Positions 25,501-33,701 of a DNA stretch of 64,000 nt are shown piece by piece (positions within the stretch are counted from its first letter, which is position 1; each line of letters opens with the position of its first letter). The notes under the pieces are model-generated. The model was not told the DNA's origin. It did not search any database and was given only the letters and a program-made list of their open reading frames with translations. Location of the stretch: NCBI GenBank assembly GCA_038318565.1, contig JBBQCI010000008.1:1-64000 (forward strand). Reading direction: 5' to 3'. A program made the translations under genes and the position numbers. Source of the stretch: UBA11346 sp038318565 (GTDB lineage: Bacteria; Planctomycetota; UBA11346).

Positions 25501-25564
25501 CGACCACTTCGACCAGGAGGTCGAGGGCGAGGTTGTGGGTCTTGGCCAGCTCGGCGAGCTTCAT
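22505..25564 (-). CDS. infB: Translation initiation factor IF-2
   Basis: 1019 residues. The C-terminal 510 residues contain the GTPase domain (G-H-V-D-H-G-K-T-S near residue 520; D-T-P-G-H; N-K-C-D) and the domains that bind fMet-tRNA. The N-terminal half is long and low-complexity: charged coiled coil (about 75-170), Ala/Pro-rich region, then a Gly/Pro/Arg/Asn-rich region (about 350-390) encoded partly by 21-bp tandem units at 24430-24481. An IF2_N domain lies near residues 430-480. Preceded by nusA with a 67-bp gap and followed by rbfA. Start ATG 25564 (M-K-L-A-E-L-A-K) is the usual IF-2 N-terminus. Confidence 0.96.
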   Translation of the reverse strand: MKLAELAKTHNLALDLLVEVVEVDLKIKLTKGTESVLKEAEVTRILACDGLELADGKPFTPIIAKEYEEKHQKKLQAKKGLETRKKKAEEEVAKAKVDEERRLVDERKKHAEELARRQAEDDAKRIADEAAERRRLDEDERVRQDLDRQRIAAEEELQRRESEAKRISDQLSAHKAITAAAREAAQTVAAAAAAQAAPPAPVEPAATAPANPPADQVTANAPIELTPTSEPPKAAALVPKPPTPVVKAAVPSPVLKTVAGVGSKLASMAKQTHERGDHSSKTILKPPAPPAAAAGAPAASDQPLSAEDRRRLIQANIQRNMEMAKKVAEAKAAAKRPGFRTIDRTKTPGGPGGPASRGPGGGPNRGPGGPNRGPGGPNRGPNRGPARGPTKDGKPAPGEDPTQQEGHLTRRRLRSSLDEDISGVTEFSIAVPCTVREFSEASGVKVSVIIAKLFMAGIMANINSVLDRPEVELLAQEFKKTVTVTEAKDADEEIEAETQIVNVDKDEDLAPRPPVVVIMGHVDHGKTSLLDAIRKTEIAAGEAGGITQHIGAYTVTAPNGMDVTFIDTPGHQAFTEMRARGSKITDIAVIVVDAVDGCMPQTIEAINHAKAAGLAIVVAMNKCDKPEATPAAQETVIRQLAEQGLQAEEWGGEVGVVRTSALTGQGIDDLLSRLALETEIKELKANHFAPASGAVLEAHRSDGQGVTATFLVQRGSLAIGDVVLAGTAYGRVRSLTNWKGERAELAGPSTAAEVIGLDELPRAGDNFRVMTDIPAASEAAEVRRQKQRERELMAKAKNITSSSILGDIADSKKKELRVVVKADASGSLEVLQKTISDLTSKDVRVAIIHSGVGGINSSDVTLAVASRATVLGFHVVADSKARMIADDNGVDIRSYTIIYELLDELKMAAAGMLEPETRENVIGHAEVKATFQISNTGVVAGLRIADGLARRDAFMRITRDSNILHVGKVGSLRRFKEDVKEVREGFECGLTVEGFQDIKVGDVMEFYVKEKVPRKAAAS

Positions 25565-25631
25565 GCAGTTCTCGTTGGGGCGAACACGATGGCGCGATTC
25601 AGGCCGCGCTCAAGCATCGAAAATGGGCAGA

Positions 25632-26930
25632 TCAACCGGCCTGGCCTTCGACCGGATGGGCGGCGGCAGTGGCGGCGGCGGCGATGGCGCGCGCCTCCTC
25701 TTCCTGGGCACGGCGCTCGGCCTCGGCGCGCTGCTCGAGCAGCTTGATCTTGTCGGCGCGCTGCTCGGGGGTGAGCAGTTCTTCGGCCTTAGCAATCAGT
25801 TTGCTTGCCAGGTCGGCATCGACCGGAGCACCCTGCAGGCCTTCAACCAGGCGTTCAGGTGACTGGGCCGCCAGCACCGAGAGGGCATCCAGGTGGTTGT
25901 CGAGGAAGGTTTCACGCAGGAAGTCGTCGAGCAAACCGGCGGTGATCAGGAGCTGCAGCTCTTCACTGCCCTTCTGCCGCTTCTCGGTCTGGGCCTCTTC
26001 GCTCATCACGTCAATCTTGTAGCGGGTCAAGCGGGCTGACAGGCGGACGTTCTGACCGGCCTTGCCGATCGCCAGCGGGAGCTGGTCCTGCGACACCACG
26101 ACGCGGGCGCGGTCGCGGAAGTGGTCGTAGCTGATGCGCAGGATGCGTGCCGGCTTGAGCGAGTTCTCGATGTACTGGGCCGAATCCTCGGCCCATGGGA
26201 TGATGTCGATCTTCTCGCCGCCAAGTTCGTCAGTGACCTTTGAGATGCGGCTGCCGCGCATGCCGACACAGGAACCAACCGGGTCGATCCGGGGGTCATT
26301 CGAGGCAACGGCGATCTTGGTGCGGCGACCGGGCTCGCGCACGATGCCCTTCACTTCGATCAGGCCGTCGGCGATCTCGGGGATCTCGGCGCGGAACAGT
26401 TCGCGGACGAAGTTGGCGTGGGTGCGCGAGAGGACGATGCGCAGACGGCTGCCCTTCTTCTCGCACTTCAGCACATAGGCACGGACGACGGCGCCCGGGC
26501 GGTACACTTCGCCAGGGAGCTGCTCTTCCTTTGGCATGATCGCTTCGGTACGGCCGCCGAGGGCGATGATCGCCATGCCGTGCTCTTCACGCATCACCGT
26601 GCCGGAGACGACGGTGTGCAGGCGGGGCGAGAACTCATCGTACATGCGGTCGCGTTCATTTTCGCGCATGCCCTGGACGAAGACCTGCTTCGCGACGTTG
26701 GCGACGATGCGACCGAGCGCTTCAAGGTCGACTGGCTTGTCATCCTCGAAGGCGCGGATCTCGCCGGATTCGCGATCAATCGTGACCGAGAGGTCGCCGG
26801 TGGCGTCGAAACGCTTCTGGGCTGCCTGCTGAAGGGCTTTCTCGATATGGTCGATGATGAGGTTCTTGTCCACGCCGCGCTCTTTGGCGAGGGCATCGAC
26901 ACGCTGCAGGAAAAGTGCGGCATTGAGCAT
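25632..26930 (-). CDS. nusA: Transcription elongation/termination factor NusA
   Basis: 432 residues from ATG 26930 (M-L-N-A-A-L-F-L-Q-R-V). Domains in order: N-terminal RNA-polymerase-binding domain (about 1-130), S1 domain (V-V-S-G-T-V onward), and two KH domains including D-P-V-G-S-C-V-G-M-R-G-S-R and A-I-G-K-A-G-Q-N-V-R-L. The C-terminal region is short and ends in a Glu/Ala-rich helix. The gene is preceded by an intrinsic terminator 18 nt upstream in its own leader. rimP, which normally precedes nusA, is missing here and replaced by an AraC-type gene. Confidence 0.95.
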   Translation of the reverse strand: MLNAALFLQRVDALAKERGVDKNLIIDHIEKALQQAAQKRFDATGDLSVTIDRESGEIRAFEDDKPVDLEALGRIVANVAKQVFVQGMRENERDRMYDEFSPRLHTVVSGTVMREEHGMAIIALGGRTEAIMPKEEQLPGEVYRPGAVVRAYVLKCEKKGSRLRIVLSRTHANFVRELFRAEIPEIADGLIEVKGIVREPGRRTKIAVASNDPRIDPVGSCVGMRGSRISKVTDELGGEKIDIIPWAEDSAQYIENSLKPARILRISYDHFRDRARVVVSQDQLPLAIGKAGQNVRLSARLTRYKIDVMSEEAQTEKRQKGSEELQLLITAGLLDDFLRETFLDNHLDALSVLAAQSPERLVEGLQGAPVDADLASKLIAKAEELLTPEQRADKIKLLEQRAEAERRAQEEEARAIAAAATAAAHPVEGQAG

Positions 26931-26948
26931 CGGGATGCTTCCTAAGAC

Positions 26949-26979
26949 GAAAAAAGCGCGGGCCATGGGGCCCACGCTT
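26949..26979 (-). terminator. Intrinsic terminator in the nusA leader (probable attenuator)
   Basis: Read on the minus strand, AAGCGTGGGCC and GGCCCGCGCTT form an 11-position stem with one mismatch and a CCAT loop, followed by six T. It ends 18 nt before the nusA ATG, leaving no room for a promoter between terminator and gene. A second stem (CTTTCGG-GCAA-CCGGAAG, 26977-26994) just upstream shares three bases with the terminator's first arm and could compete with it. Confidence 0.75.
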
Positions 26980-27086
26980 CCGGTTGCCCGAAAGGTTGAG
27001 ACGGGCGGGAGACTAGCGGCGATCCACGGCGGTCAACGGGCGGGACGCTGGACTGATGCATCCGCAACCTTGGTCAGCGTGCGGCT

Positions 27087-27899
27087 CTATCCTCCGATCG
27101 GAGGAACTGCATGGGTGGCCCGCCAACGCAGCGGCGTAAGTCCGTGTATACGAGAAAACCGCCTAGTGAAGATGGCCTGGTCGGTGAAGCCAAGCGCCGC
27201 GGCGACAACATGGATGGGCCGGCGGTCGGCCAGCAGCCTGTCGCCGGCGGCACGCATGCGCTGCCCGAGCAGGTAGCGCGCGGGTGGCGAGCCGACGGCA
27301 GCGCGAAAGACGCGGCGAAAGTGCGCTTCGCTGATGCCGAGTCGACGCGCCTCGGCGCCCCAGTCCCATGTCCTGAATGGACGTAGGGCGACGTCCGAAA
27401 CCACGGCCTCGACCGCACCGGCATGCCTCGGTGGGTTGGCTCCGGCAGCCAGGTGCGCGACAATACGCTCGATCAACGCAACCGCCTCAGGCTGGCGGCG
27501 GTGCAAGCCGTGCACCAGCGACACCAGTTCGACAAACAAGCGATGGAGCTCGCCAGCCTCGGCCAGCGGCAGGGCGTGGCTTGCCGACAAGGGTTCCAGC
27601 CCTTCGCAGAAGATACGCTCAATCCGCGGACCCCGCAGCATGACCCACTGATGGTACCACCAGCCAGGACGGTCCAGCGGGCCGTAGCGATATCGCTCGC
27701 CTGGACGATGCCAGAAAGCGGTCGCCCCCGGCAGTTCCTGTCGCGGTCCATTGCCACGCTGGTGGTACATCCCGCCCGCCGAGCACAGTTCGATCGAGAA
27801 CTGGTCCACCCGCTGATCGAGATGGATGTCGTAGCGCGGATGCACTCCGCCGTTGATGAATTCGATGTCAGCGAAATAGCGCATGCTCAGGATTGTCAA
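27087..27899 (-). CDS. AraC-family transcriptional regulator
   Basis: 270 residues with an N-terminal cupin-like sensing domain (about 1-150, including H-Q-W-V) and a C-terminal AraC double helix-turn-helix (about 165-262; R-L-G-I-S-E-A-H-F-R-R-V-F and the second helix A-A-L-G-F-T-D-Q-A-I-F-T-R-R-F). An alternative start is ATG 27884. It is divergent from the GH2-type gene with 57 bp between start codons, so it most likely controls that gene in response to a carbohydrate. It is followed on the same strand by the nusA operon. Confidence 0.88.
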   Translation of the reverse strand: MTILSMRYFADIEFINGGVHPRYDIHLDQRVDQFSIELCSAGGMYHQRGNGPRQELPGATAFWHRPGERYRYGPLDRPGWWYHQWVMLRGPRIERIFCEGLEPLSASHALPLAEAGELHRLFVELVSLVHGLHRRQPEAVALIERIVAHLAAGANPPRHAGAVEAVVSDVALRPFRTWDWGAEARRLGISEAHFRRVFRAAVGSPPARYLLGQRMRAAGDRLLADRRPIHVVAAALGFTDQAIFTRRFSRIHGLTPLRWRATHAVPPIGG

Positions 27900-27902
27900 T
27901 TC

Positions 27903-27940
27903 TTGTCGGAATCAGCCTCTGACAACACGTAATTCTACGT
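27903..27940. promoter_or_regulatory. Divergent araC-like / GH2 control region with two inverted repeats
   Basis: The 57 bp between the start codons hold TTGTC (27903-27907) / GACAA (27921-27925) and ACGTA (27927-27931) / TACGT (27936-27940). They are plausible regulator sites; TTATAT lies just downstream on the GH2 side. Confidence 0.4.
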
Positions 27941-27956
27941 TTATATTGCCAGCATC

Positions 27957-30900
27957 ATGCCAACCGTCGTCAACGCCCCGATCACCCGTACCTGTCTCAA
28001 CGGCTGGTGGGATTTTCTGCCGGTCCTTGGTGATTCCACCGACGGGCGGATCGACCTCGGCGCTGGCGTGCCGCGTGGCGGCTGGCTTCCCGCCGCCCTC
28101 CTCGTGCCGAGCACGTGGAACAAACCGCTCGACGCTGTGAAGCAACCGGGCGAGACACGCTGGAACTGCGCCGAAGACACCCACAGCCCGCCCGGAGCGG
28201 TGGGGGACAAGGTCGCTGAGGGCACCACCTACCTATTCGACGCCTATGGCTATCCAGAGGCGTGGAATCGTACCCGCGCTGGCTGGCTCCGGCGCACACT
28301 CGTCGCCGCCTCCGCGACACCCGGCCGCCGGCGTTGGCTACGCTTCGACGGGGTGATGCCTCGCTCATGGGTCTTCCTCGGTGGCCGCCAGATCGCCCAA
28401 CATGTGCATCCGACCCTGCCGTTCGCGGTCGATGTCGAGGATGTGCTCGTCAGCGGCGCCAACGAGATTGCGCTGCGCATCGCCGACTACGAGCGCGAGG
28501 GTGGACGGCCGAAGCGCTGCCTCGTTCCGACCGGCAACTGGATGCCTGGTGGCCACAGCGGCATCTGGCAGGACGTGTGGCTGGAGGAACGCGGCGAGGT
28601 CCGCATCGCCGCGGTCGATATCCGCACCTCGACCCGCGCCCGCACGCTCGACGTACGCTGGACGATCAGTAACGACTGCGATGCGGCGCGCACCGTCACC
28701 CTGCGTCCCTGCGTGGTGCCGTGGGCCAAGCATGGCGACGCTCTGAGCACGTCGAGCGAGCTAACCCTGCCGGAACGTCAGGTGCAGCTCGCCGCTGGGA
28801 CAACGGTCGAAGTGCGCATCGAGCAGCGCTGGGACGACGCCGTCTGGTGGGAGCCTGGTCGCCCGCAGCTGTACCAGCTGGTCTCGCGCCTTGATGGCGC
28901 CGGCGGCGAGATCCAAGTCGAGCGCTTCGGCTTCCGCGAAGTCTGGCTGGAGGGCAAGGACCTGATGCTCAATGATCATCCGATCCATCTGTTCAGCGAT
29001 TGGGGCCACAAGATGACCCCCTTCTATCAAACCGAAGGCTGGATCCGCCAGTGGTTCGGCATGATGCGCGACGCCAATCTCAACCACACCCGCCTGCACA
29101 CTCATCCACATCCGCCACTCGTTCTCGATCTCGCCGACGAGGAAGGCATCCTGGTCACTGGCGAGGCCGGCCTGCACGGCTCGGGCGGCTCGCAGGCGGC
29201 CGACGATCCACGCTATTGGGAGGCGGCACGCGACCACGTCCGTGGCTTTATCGCGCGCGACCGCAACCGCCCCTGCGTGATCATGTGGTCGGTCGAGAAC
29301 GAGATGCGCTGGAACGGCGACAAGACTGACCTAACCAAGCAGGAGCTGCCCAAGCTGCGGCTATTGTTCAACGAGTTGGATCCGACCCGCACAGCCTACC
29401 ATGAGGGCGACAGCTCGCTGTGGAGCGAGGCTGATCAGCCGATCGTCAGCCGCCACTACGGCAAGGAATGCAGCGGCCTGGGCTGGTGGAACCAGCTGCA
29501 GCCGCTGCATTGTGGCGAGATGTCGTTGTACCACTACAGCGGACCCAACAACACCTGCCACCTCGCCGGCGACCGCGCCTGGGCGGACTTCGCCGCGGTC
29601 GACGAGGCGGCTGCCCTGGACACCGCCCTTATCGTCGAGAGCGGCCGCACCATCGGCGTGTGCGCCTTCGGTCCGTGGAACCTGTGCGCGCTGCAGAACC
29701 TGCGCCCGCACCCGGCGGTCAACCTGACCTACGCCGACTGGACCCTGCCCGGCGCCAAACCGCTACGCGTCGCCGCCGGGGCGAGCGAATTCCGCTTCTG
29801 GGAAGGCGGCACCGGCTACACGCCTGCTGCTGGATTCACCACTCAGGCCAAGGCCTTCCGCCCGCTAGCGCTGATCGACCGCCGCCGCCGCACCGGCTAC
29901 CGTGCCGGCGGCCGCATCCGCCGCGAACTGTTCCTGGTCAACGACACGCGCGAGGCGGTCCGTGGCCGCATCGATGTGCTGATCGCGCGCGGTGACGAGG
30001 TGCTGGCGCGCAAGAGCGTCCCAATTGAGGTCGGCCGCGGCCAGGTCTCGTCGGTGATGATCGAGCTGCCCGTCCCTGCGTCCGCTACCCCCGGGCGCTG
30101 GACGTACCGTGCCGCGTTCGTCGCCGCAGATGGCGCCAGCGAGGGCTGGGACCGCGAACTGCTCATCGAGGCCGTCCCCAAGGTGCGCGTCCGCAGCGCC
30201 GTCGCAGTAGTCGGCAACGGCTCGGCTGCGCGCATGCTGCGCCTGCTCGGCGTCAAGGCCAAGCGGGTTAAGCGGCTAGACGGCACGACGCTGCGCGGCG
30301 TGCGTACGCTGCTGATCGAACGCAATTGGGTCCAGCCGGGAGGCACGCAGCACCTCGCCGTTCGCGCCTTCGCCGCCACTGGTGGGCGCGTTGTTATGCT
30401 CGAACAGGAGTCTAGCTTGTTCCCAGGCTTGGTGCTGGAGGCCAAGCCGATCTCCACCGCATTCATCCGCACTCCCGGGCATCCCATCCTCAGCGGCCTC
30501 GGCCACGACGATCTGCGGGACTGGGGCGAGGACAGCTACGCCCAGGTCGTCGCCGACACCCTGGTCGCCGCACGCATGTTCCGCAAGGACGACGGCGCAG
30601 CCATGCTGCCGCTGTGCGAATCCGGCGAAGGCGGCTTCGGCAACGGCGGGCTCGACCACACGCCGTTGTTCACCACCACGATCGGCGCGGGCCTGGTCAT
30701 CGCCTGCCAGTTCCTGGTCACCGACAAGGCGACCGAGCATCCCGCCGCCCTGCGCCTGCTCGCCAACCTGCTGGCGCACGCCGATACCTGGAAGCCGGCG
30801 CCGGCCGCCGCCGTGGTCGAGGCAGGCGACACCGATCTGCGTGCCCTGGTCAAGCAGGCCAAGGCCGGAGCGACCGTGCTGGTCGGGCCGCTCGACACCG

Positions 30901-31907
30901 CCGGATTGGCGGCCTGGAGCGCCGCGACGGGCGTGAAGCTGGAGCCACTCCCACAGGACCGTTGCTATCAGGCGGTTCGTGCTGTCGACAACGCGCTGAC
31001 CGCAGGAATCTCCAACGAAGACGCCTGCGGTATTGAAACCTGGACCTACTGCCCGGGGGAACGCGCTAATCTGCCAGTCTGCACCCTGGCGATACGCCCA
31101 ACTACCGGATTGGAGCCGCTCTGGTCATTGCCGACAGTGGCGCTGCTCGTCGAGATGTTCGTGCACGGCGGCCGTTCCGAGCCACTGCGCGCCAACACGC
31201 GTACGCCATCCCTGCATGCCACGCCGGTGGACGGCATCGTCACGGGCGTGATCCGGCTCGGGAAGGGCCAAGTGATCATCGACCAGTTCACCCCGCCGAG
31301 GGGCGAGGACGGGGTACCGAAGCGCATCCGTCTGGTCCGTCCCGGTCATCGCCTACGCGCCAATCTCGGCGTCGCCCCGGCGCACGACCTGCTGCACGGC
31401 GAGCTCACCGCCGGCAGCCCGGCGGCGTCCAAAGGCTGGCCGACCCGTCTGCGCATCCGCCACAGCGCGATCGACGCCGCGACTCGCACGCAGTTGCTGA
31501 CCGACTGCGCCTTCTCGCCGGAACGCATGCTGTCGACGCCGATCCTCGGGCGTGGCGCGTGGGAGACGCTCGACGCTCCGGCCGGCACCTTCTCCAGCCG
31601 CCCTGGCGAACAGTGGCTCTATCTCGTAGTCAACAGCCCGGTGGCCCGACAGAACCTCGCCACCAACCTGGGCGTGCCCAACCCGGAAGCGCTGACCTTC
31701 TGCGACCTGAGCGGAGCCGGCAAGGCGGAGCTGTGGATCAATGGCAGGCCGGCCGCGATGGCGAAGCTCCCGGGGAGCCTGACCGACCTGGCGCTGGAGC
31801 AGGGCTTCAACCACCTGCTGCTGCGCTGGACTGGTGGGAATGGGACGATCGGCCTGAAGTTCCGCAACATCATGCGCCAGGCCGAAACCGAGTTCGGCTT
31901 CGCCTGA
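27957..31907 (+). CDS. Large GH2-type glycoside hydrolase
   Basis: 1316 residues, no signal peptide. Domain order as in GH2 (beta-galactosidase/glucuronidase/mannosidase clan): N-terminal jelly-roll (about 60-210), Ig-like sandwich (about 215-320), TIM barrel (about 325-600). The acid/base is probably E449 in W-S-V-E-N-E-M (GH2 N-E pair N448-E449), and the nucleophile may be E521 in H-C-G-E-M-S. A C-terminal extension of about 700 residues of mixed beta and Rossmann-like segments follows, ending in another sugar-binding-like module (L-W-I-N-G-R-P-A). The extension has no family I recognise. The divergent AraC-type regulator suggests induction by the substrate, which is not identifiable. Confidence 0.82.
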   Translation: MPTVVNAPITRTCLNGWWDFLPVLGDSTDGRIDLGAGVPRGGWLPAALLVPSTWNKPLDAVKQPGETRWNCAEDTHSPPGAVGDKVAEGTTYLFDAYGYPEAWNRTRAGWLRRTLVAASATPGRRRWLRFDGVMPRSWVFLGGRQIAQHVHPTLPFAVDVEDVLVSGANEIALRIADYEREGGRPKRCLVPTGNWMPGGHSGIWQDVWLEERGEVRIAAVDIRTSTRARTLDVRWTISNDCDAARTVTLRPCVVPWAKHGDALSTSSELTLPERQVQLAAGTTVEVRIEQRWDDAVWWEPGRPQLYQLVSRLDGAGGEIQVERFGFREVWLEGKDLMLNDHPIHLFSDWGHKMTPFYQTEGWIRQWFGMMRDANLNHTRLHTHPHPPLVLDLADEEGILVTGEAGLHGSGGSQAADDPRYWEAARDHVRGFIARDRNRPCVIMWSVENEMRWNGDKTDLTKQELPKLRLLFNELDPTRTAYHEGDSSLWSEADQPIVSRHYGKECSGLGWWNQLQPLHCGEMSLYHYSGPNNTCHLAGDRAWADFAAVDEAAALDTALIVESGRTIGVCAFGPWNLCALQNLRPHPAVNLTYADWTLPGAKPLRVAAGASEFRFWEGGTGYTPAAGFTTQAKAFRPLALIDRRRRTGYRAGGRIRRELFLVNDTREAVRGRIDVLIARGDEVLARKSVPIEVGRGQVSSVMIELPVPASATPGRWTYRAAFVAADGASEGWDRELLIEAVPKVRVRSAVAVVGNGSAARMLRLLGVKAKRVKRLDGTTLRGVRTLLIERNWVQPGGTQHLAVRAFAATGGRVVMLEQESSLFPGLVLEAKPISTAFIRTPGHPILSGLGHDDLRDWGEDSYAQVVADTLVAARMFRKDDGAAMLPLCESGEGGFGNGGLDHTPLFTTTIGAGLVIACQFLVTDKATEHPAALRLLANLLAHADTWKPAPAAAVVEAGDTDLRALVKQAKAGATVLVGPLDTAGLAAWSAATGVKLEPLPQDRCYQAVRAVDNALTAGISNEDACGIETWTYCPGERANLPVCTLAIRPTTGLEPLWSLPTVALLVEMFVHGGRSEPLRANTRTPSLHATPVDGIVTGVIRLGKGQVIIDQFTPPRGEDGVPKRIRLVRPGHRLRANLGVAPAHDLLHGELTAGSPAASKGWPTRLRIRHSAIDAATRTQLLTDCAFSPERMLSTPILGRGAWETLDAPAGTFSSRPGEQWLYLVVNSPVARQNLATNLGVPNPEALTFCDLSGAGKAELWINGRPAAMAKLPGSLTDLALEQGFNHLLLRWTGGNGTIGLKFRNIMRQAETEFGFA

Positions 31908-31931
31908 TGCGCATGAACGCGCGGCCAGGCC

Positions 31932-32342
31932 TCAGGGTGCTGCCAGCACCTTGAGGCCGGTCGGCACAACCTCCGGACGTTCGACCCAGCCGATCGCTCC
32001 GGGGATGCGGGAAACATGGGCGAACATGTCCTCGCGCATATCGATCTGCTCGGGCATGCTGCCTTCACCGGTAAAAACCAGTCGTTTCCACCAGTTGACC
32101 AGCTGCTGAGGCGTTTTGCCCAGGCGGCCTGCCAGGCGATCGTTGGCGGCAGTATCGCGCTGGAAGATGACCACGACGCGTTCACCATTGGGCCAGGTGG
32201 TCCGCCGACCAAGGAACACGTCACGGAGGGTAGCTTGATCAACAGCCTCGACCGGGACGGACTGATGAGCGATAAGCACATCCTCGGCTGCAACCCAGTC
32301 AGCGAGAGCTATAAGGATGAGTACCGTACGCAGCCGGGACAT
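31932..32342 (-). CDS. Small periplasmic phosphate-type substrate-binding protein
   Basis: 136 residues from ATG 32342. Signal peptide (L-R-T-V-L-I-L-I-A-L-A-D-W-V-A-A), then one lobe similar to the PstS-like SBP family: V-F-L-G-R-R-T-T-W-P-N-G-E-R-V, W-W-K-R-L-V-F-T-G and P-G-A-I-G-W-V. It is about half the length of PstS, and no ABC permease or ATPase is nearby. The start overlaps the porin stop (TGATG), so it is translated after the porin. Likely role is ligand capture for transport through the porin or for the divergent sensor kinase. Confidence 0.72.
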   Translation of the reverse strand: MSRLRTVLILIALADWVAAEDVLIAHQSVPVEAVDQATLRDVFLGRRTTWPNGERVVVIFQRDTAANDRLAGRLGKTPQQLVNWWKRLVFTGEGSMPEQIDMREDMFAHVSRIPGAIGWVERPEVVPTGLKVLAAP

Positions 32343-33589
32343 CAGAAGTCCACCGTGGTCTTCAAGGCGAACACGGTCCAATGCTCGGGCTTGTCATTGC
32401 CGGTGTCGAGGGCGTTGCCGCTGTGATATTGCCACTCGGCCTTCACCAGCCAGTTGGCAAAAATGTCGTATCGGCCAGCCAGGGCCCAACTGCGATCATA
32501 CTTTTTACTTGGATTCTCCCGGTCAGCAAAACTCAACTGGCGCGATAACGACAGCTCGTAACGGTCCAGCATCCGATAGCTAGCCGCCGCGTACATTGCC
32601 TCGGTACGGGTGTAGCCGCTCCGTTGGCTTGGTTGTTCTGGTAGTTCCACCCGGATCGTCGACCCCGGCAGCGGTCCAGGCACGAACGTGTACGGATGGG
32701 CCGTCACCAACGTGTCGGTCTTTCCGTATTCCAGCAGATACTCTGCCGCGAGGATCAGGCCTTGTCGCTGGTACTCGATCGAGGCCACGCCGCTATAGAA
32801 TTGGTCGATCTTCGTGCTGATGTCGAGATCGGCATTGACGCCCGGCGATCCCCGGATCGGCACCGCCTCGCTCTGCCCATCCGCAGAGAAGCCCCAGAAC
32901 CCGACGCCGCTCAGGCGCATGCGCAGGCCATCAAGTGGGGCCAGCCATGTCACCACTGCTCCGGCTACCGCATCGACATGTATGTCCGTGAACCTATCGC
33001 CAGCCCCCAGATCGGTCAGATAATTGGCCAGATCGCCATCTTCACGCGCGTTCTGCCCACCACCGAACACGACCCCGTCAAGTTGACCGGCGGTTCCCGG
33101 CTTGAGGCCGCCGTAAAGCATCGCACCGTTGATCGCCAGAGTGTAGTCGCGCAGTTGTGGCAGGTAGATGACTTGCGGCAGAAATACGGTCGCGTGGTCA
33201 AAATCGAGGTCCCGTGACTCGTTGTAGAGCCCATAGGGCATCTTGATCCGACCGACTTTCAGCCCGGCCCGCTCGGTTGCACGCCAGTCGGCGAAGGCCC
33301 AGTCGACCTCGACGCTGTTGTCTCCAGAATCGGCAAAGTCTCTGGCAACCAGCTGCAGGCCGATGCGGAGACGCTCAACTGGCTGGGTTGAGACGTTGAT
33401 CGCGACCTCGCTGAACTCGAAGGTTCCCGGGTCCTGCGTCGAACCGAACCAGTCGGTTTCGGTTGTCAGCAGGTAGCCCTGGCTGACGAAGCCGTGGATC
33501 TGCACGCCATCGAAGTCCACTGCAGCCAAGGGGGCAGCCAGCCATGGCAGAATGCACAGGGCAAAAGTTCCGCGAAATGGAAGATGCAT
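32342..33589 (-). CDS. Outer-membrane porin
   Basis: 415 residues. Signal peptide M-H-L-P-F-R-G-T-F-A-L-C followed by a hydrophobic stretch ending A-A-V; the mature chain begins D-F-D-G-V-Q-I-H-G-F-V-S-Q-G-Y-L, typical for a porin N-terminus. Alternating beta strands fill the length and the chain ends T-T-V-D-F with the terminal Phe that BAM recognises. Coupled to the small binding protein (TGATG). A near-consensus sigma70 promoter ends only 8 bp before the ATG, so the transcript may be leaderless. Confidence 0.82.
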   Translation of the reverse strand: MHLPFRGTFALCILPWLAAPLAAVDFDGVQIHGFVSQGYLLTTETDWFGSTQDPGTFEFSEVAINVSTQPVERLRIGLQLVARDFADSGDNSVEVDWAFADWRATERAGLKVGRIKMPYGLYNESRDLDFDHATVFLPQVIYLPQLRDYTLAINGAMLYGGLKPGTAGQLDGVVFGGGQNAREDGDLANYLTDLGAGDRFTDIHVDAVAGAVVTWLAPLDGLRMRLSGVGFWGFSADGQSEAVPIRGSPGVNADLDISTKIDQFYSGVASIEYQRQGLILAAEYLLEYGKTDTLVTAHPYTFVPGPLPGSTIRVELPEQPSQRSGYTRTEAMYAAASYRMLDRYELSLSRQLSFADRENPSKKYDRSWALAGRYDIFANWLVKAEWQYHSGNALDTGNDKPEHWTVFALKTTVDF

Positions 33590-33597
33590 GTTCCACT

Positions 33598-33627
33598 ATT
33601 GTAGCGCGATCGCCTGGTCCATGTCAA
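33598..33627 (-). promoter_or_regulatory. Sigma70-like promoter of the porin gene
   Basis: On the minus strand TTGACA (33622-33627) and TACAAT (33598-33603) are spaced 18 bp. The -10 box ends 8 bp before the porin ATG (33589), so transcription should start at or within a few bases of the start codon. Confidence 0.6.
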
Positions 33628-33701
33628 CTGGCTAGTGGGACCAGTGGGATGGGATTGCTGCCACTATCTCCTTCAGATCGCGACCATATCGTCAGAACCA
33701 C

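Noticed and set aside
23741..25747. 668-codon open frame on the plus strand
   Set aside because: Antisense to infB; composition is Arg/Gly/Asp-rich with no domain.
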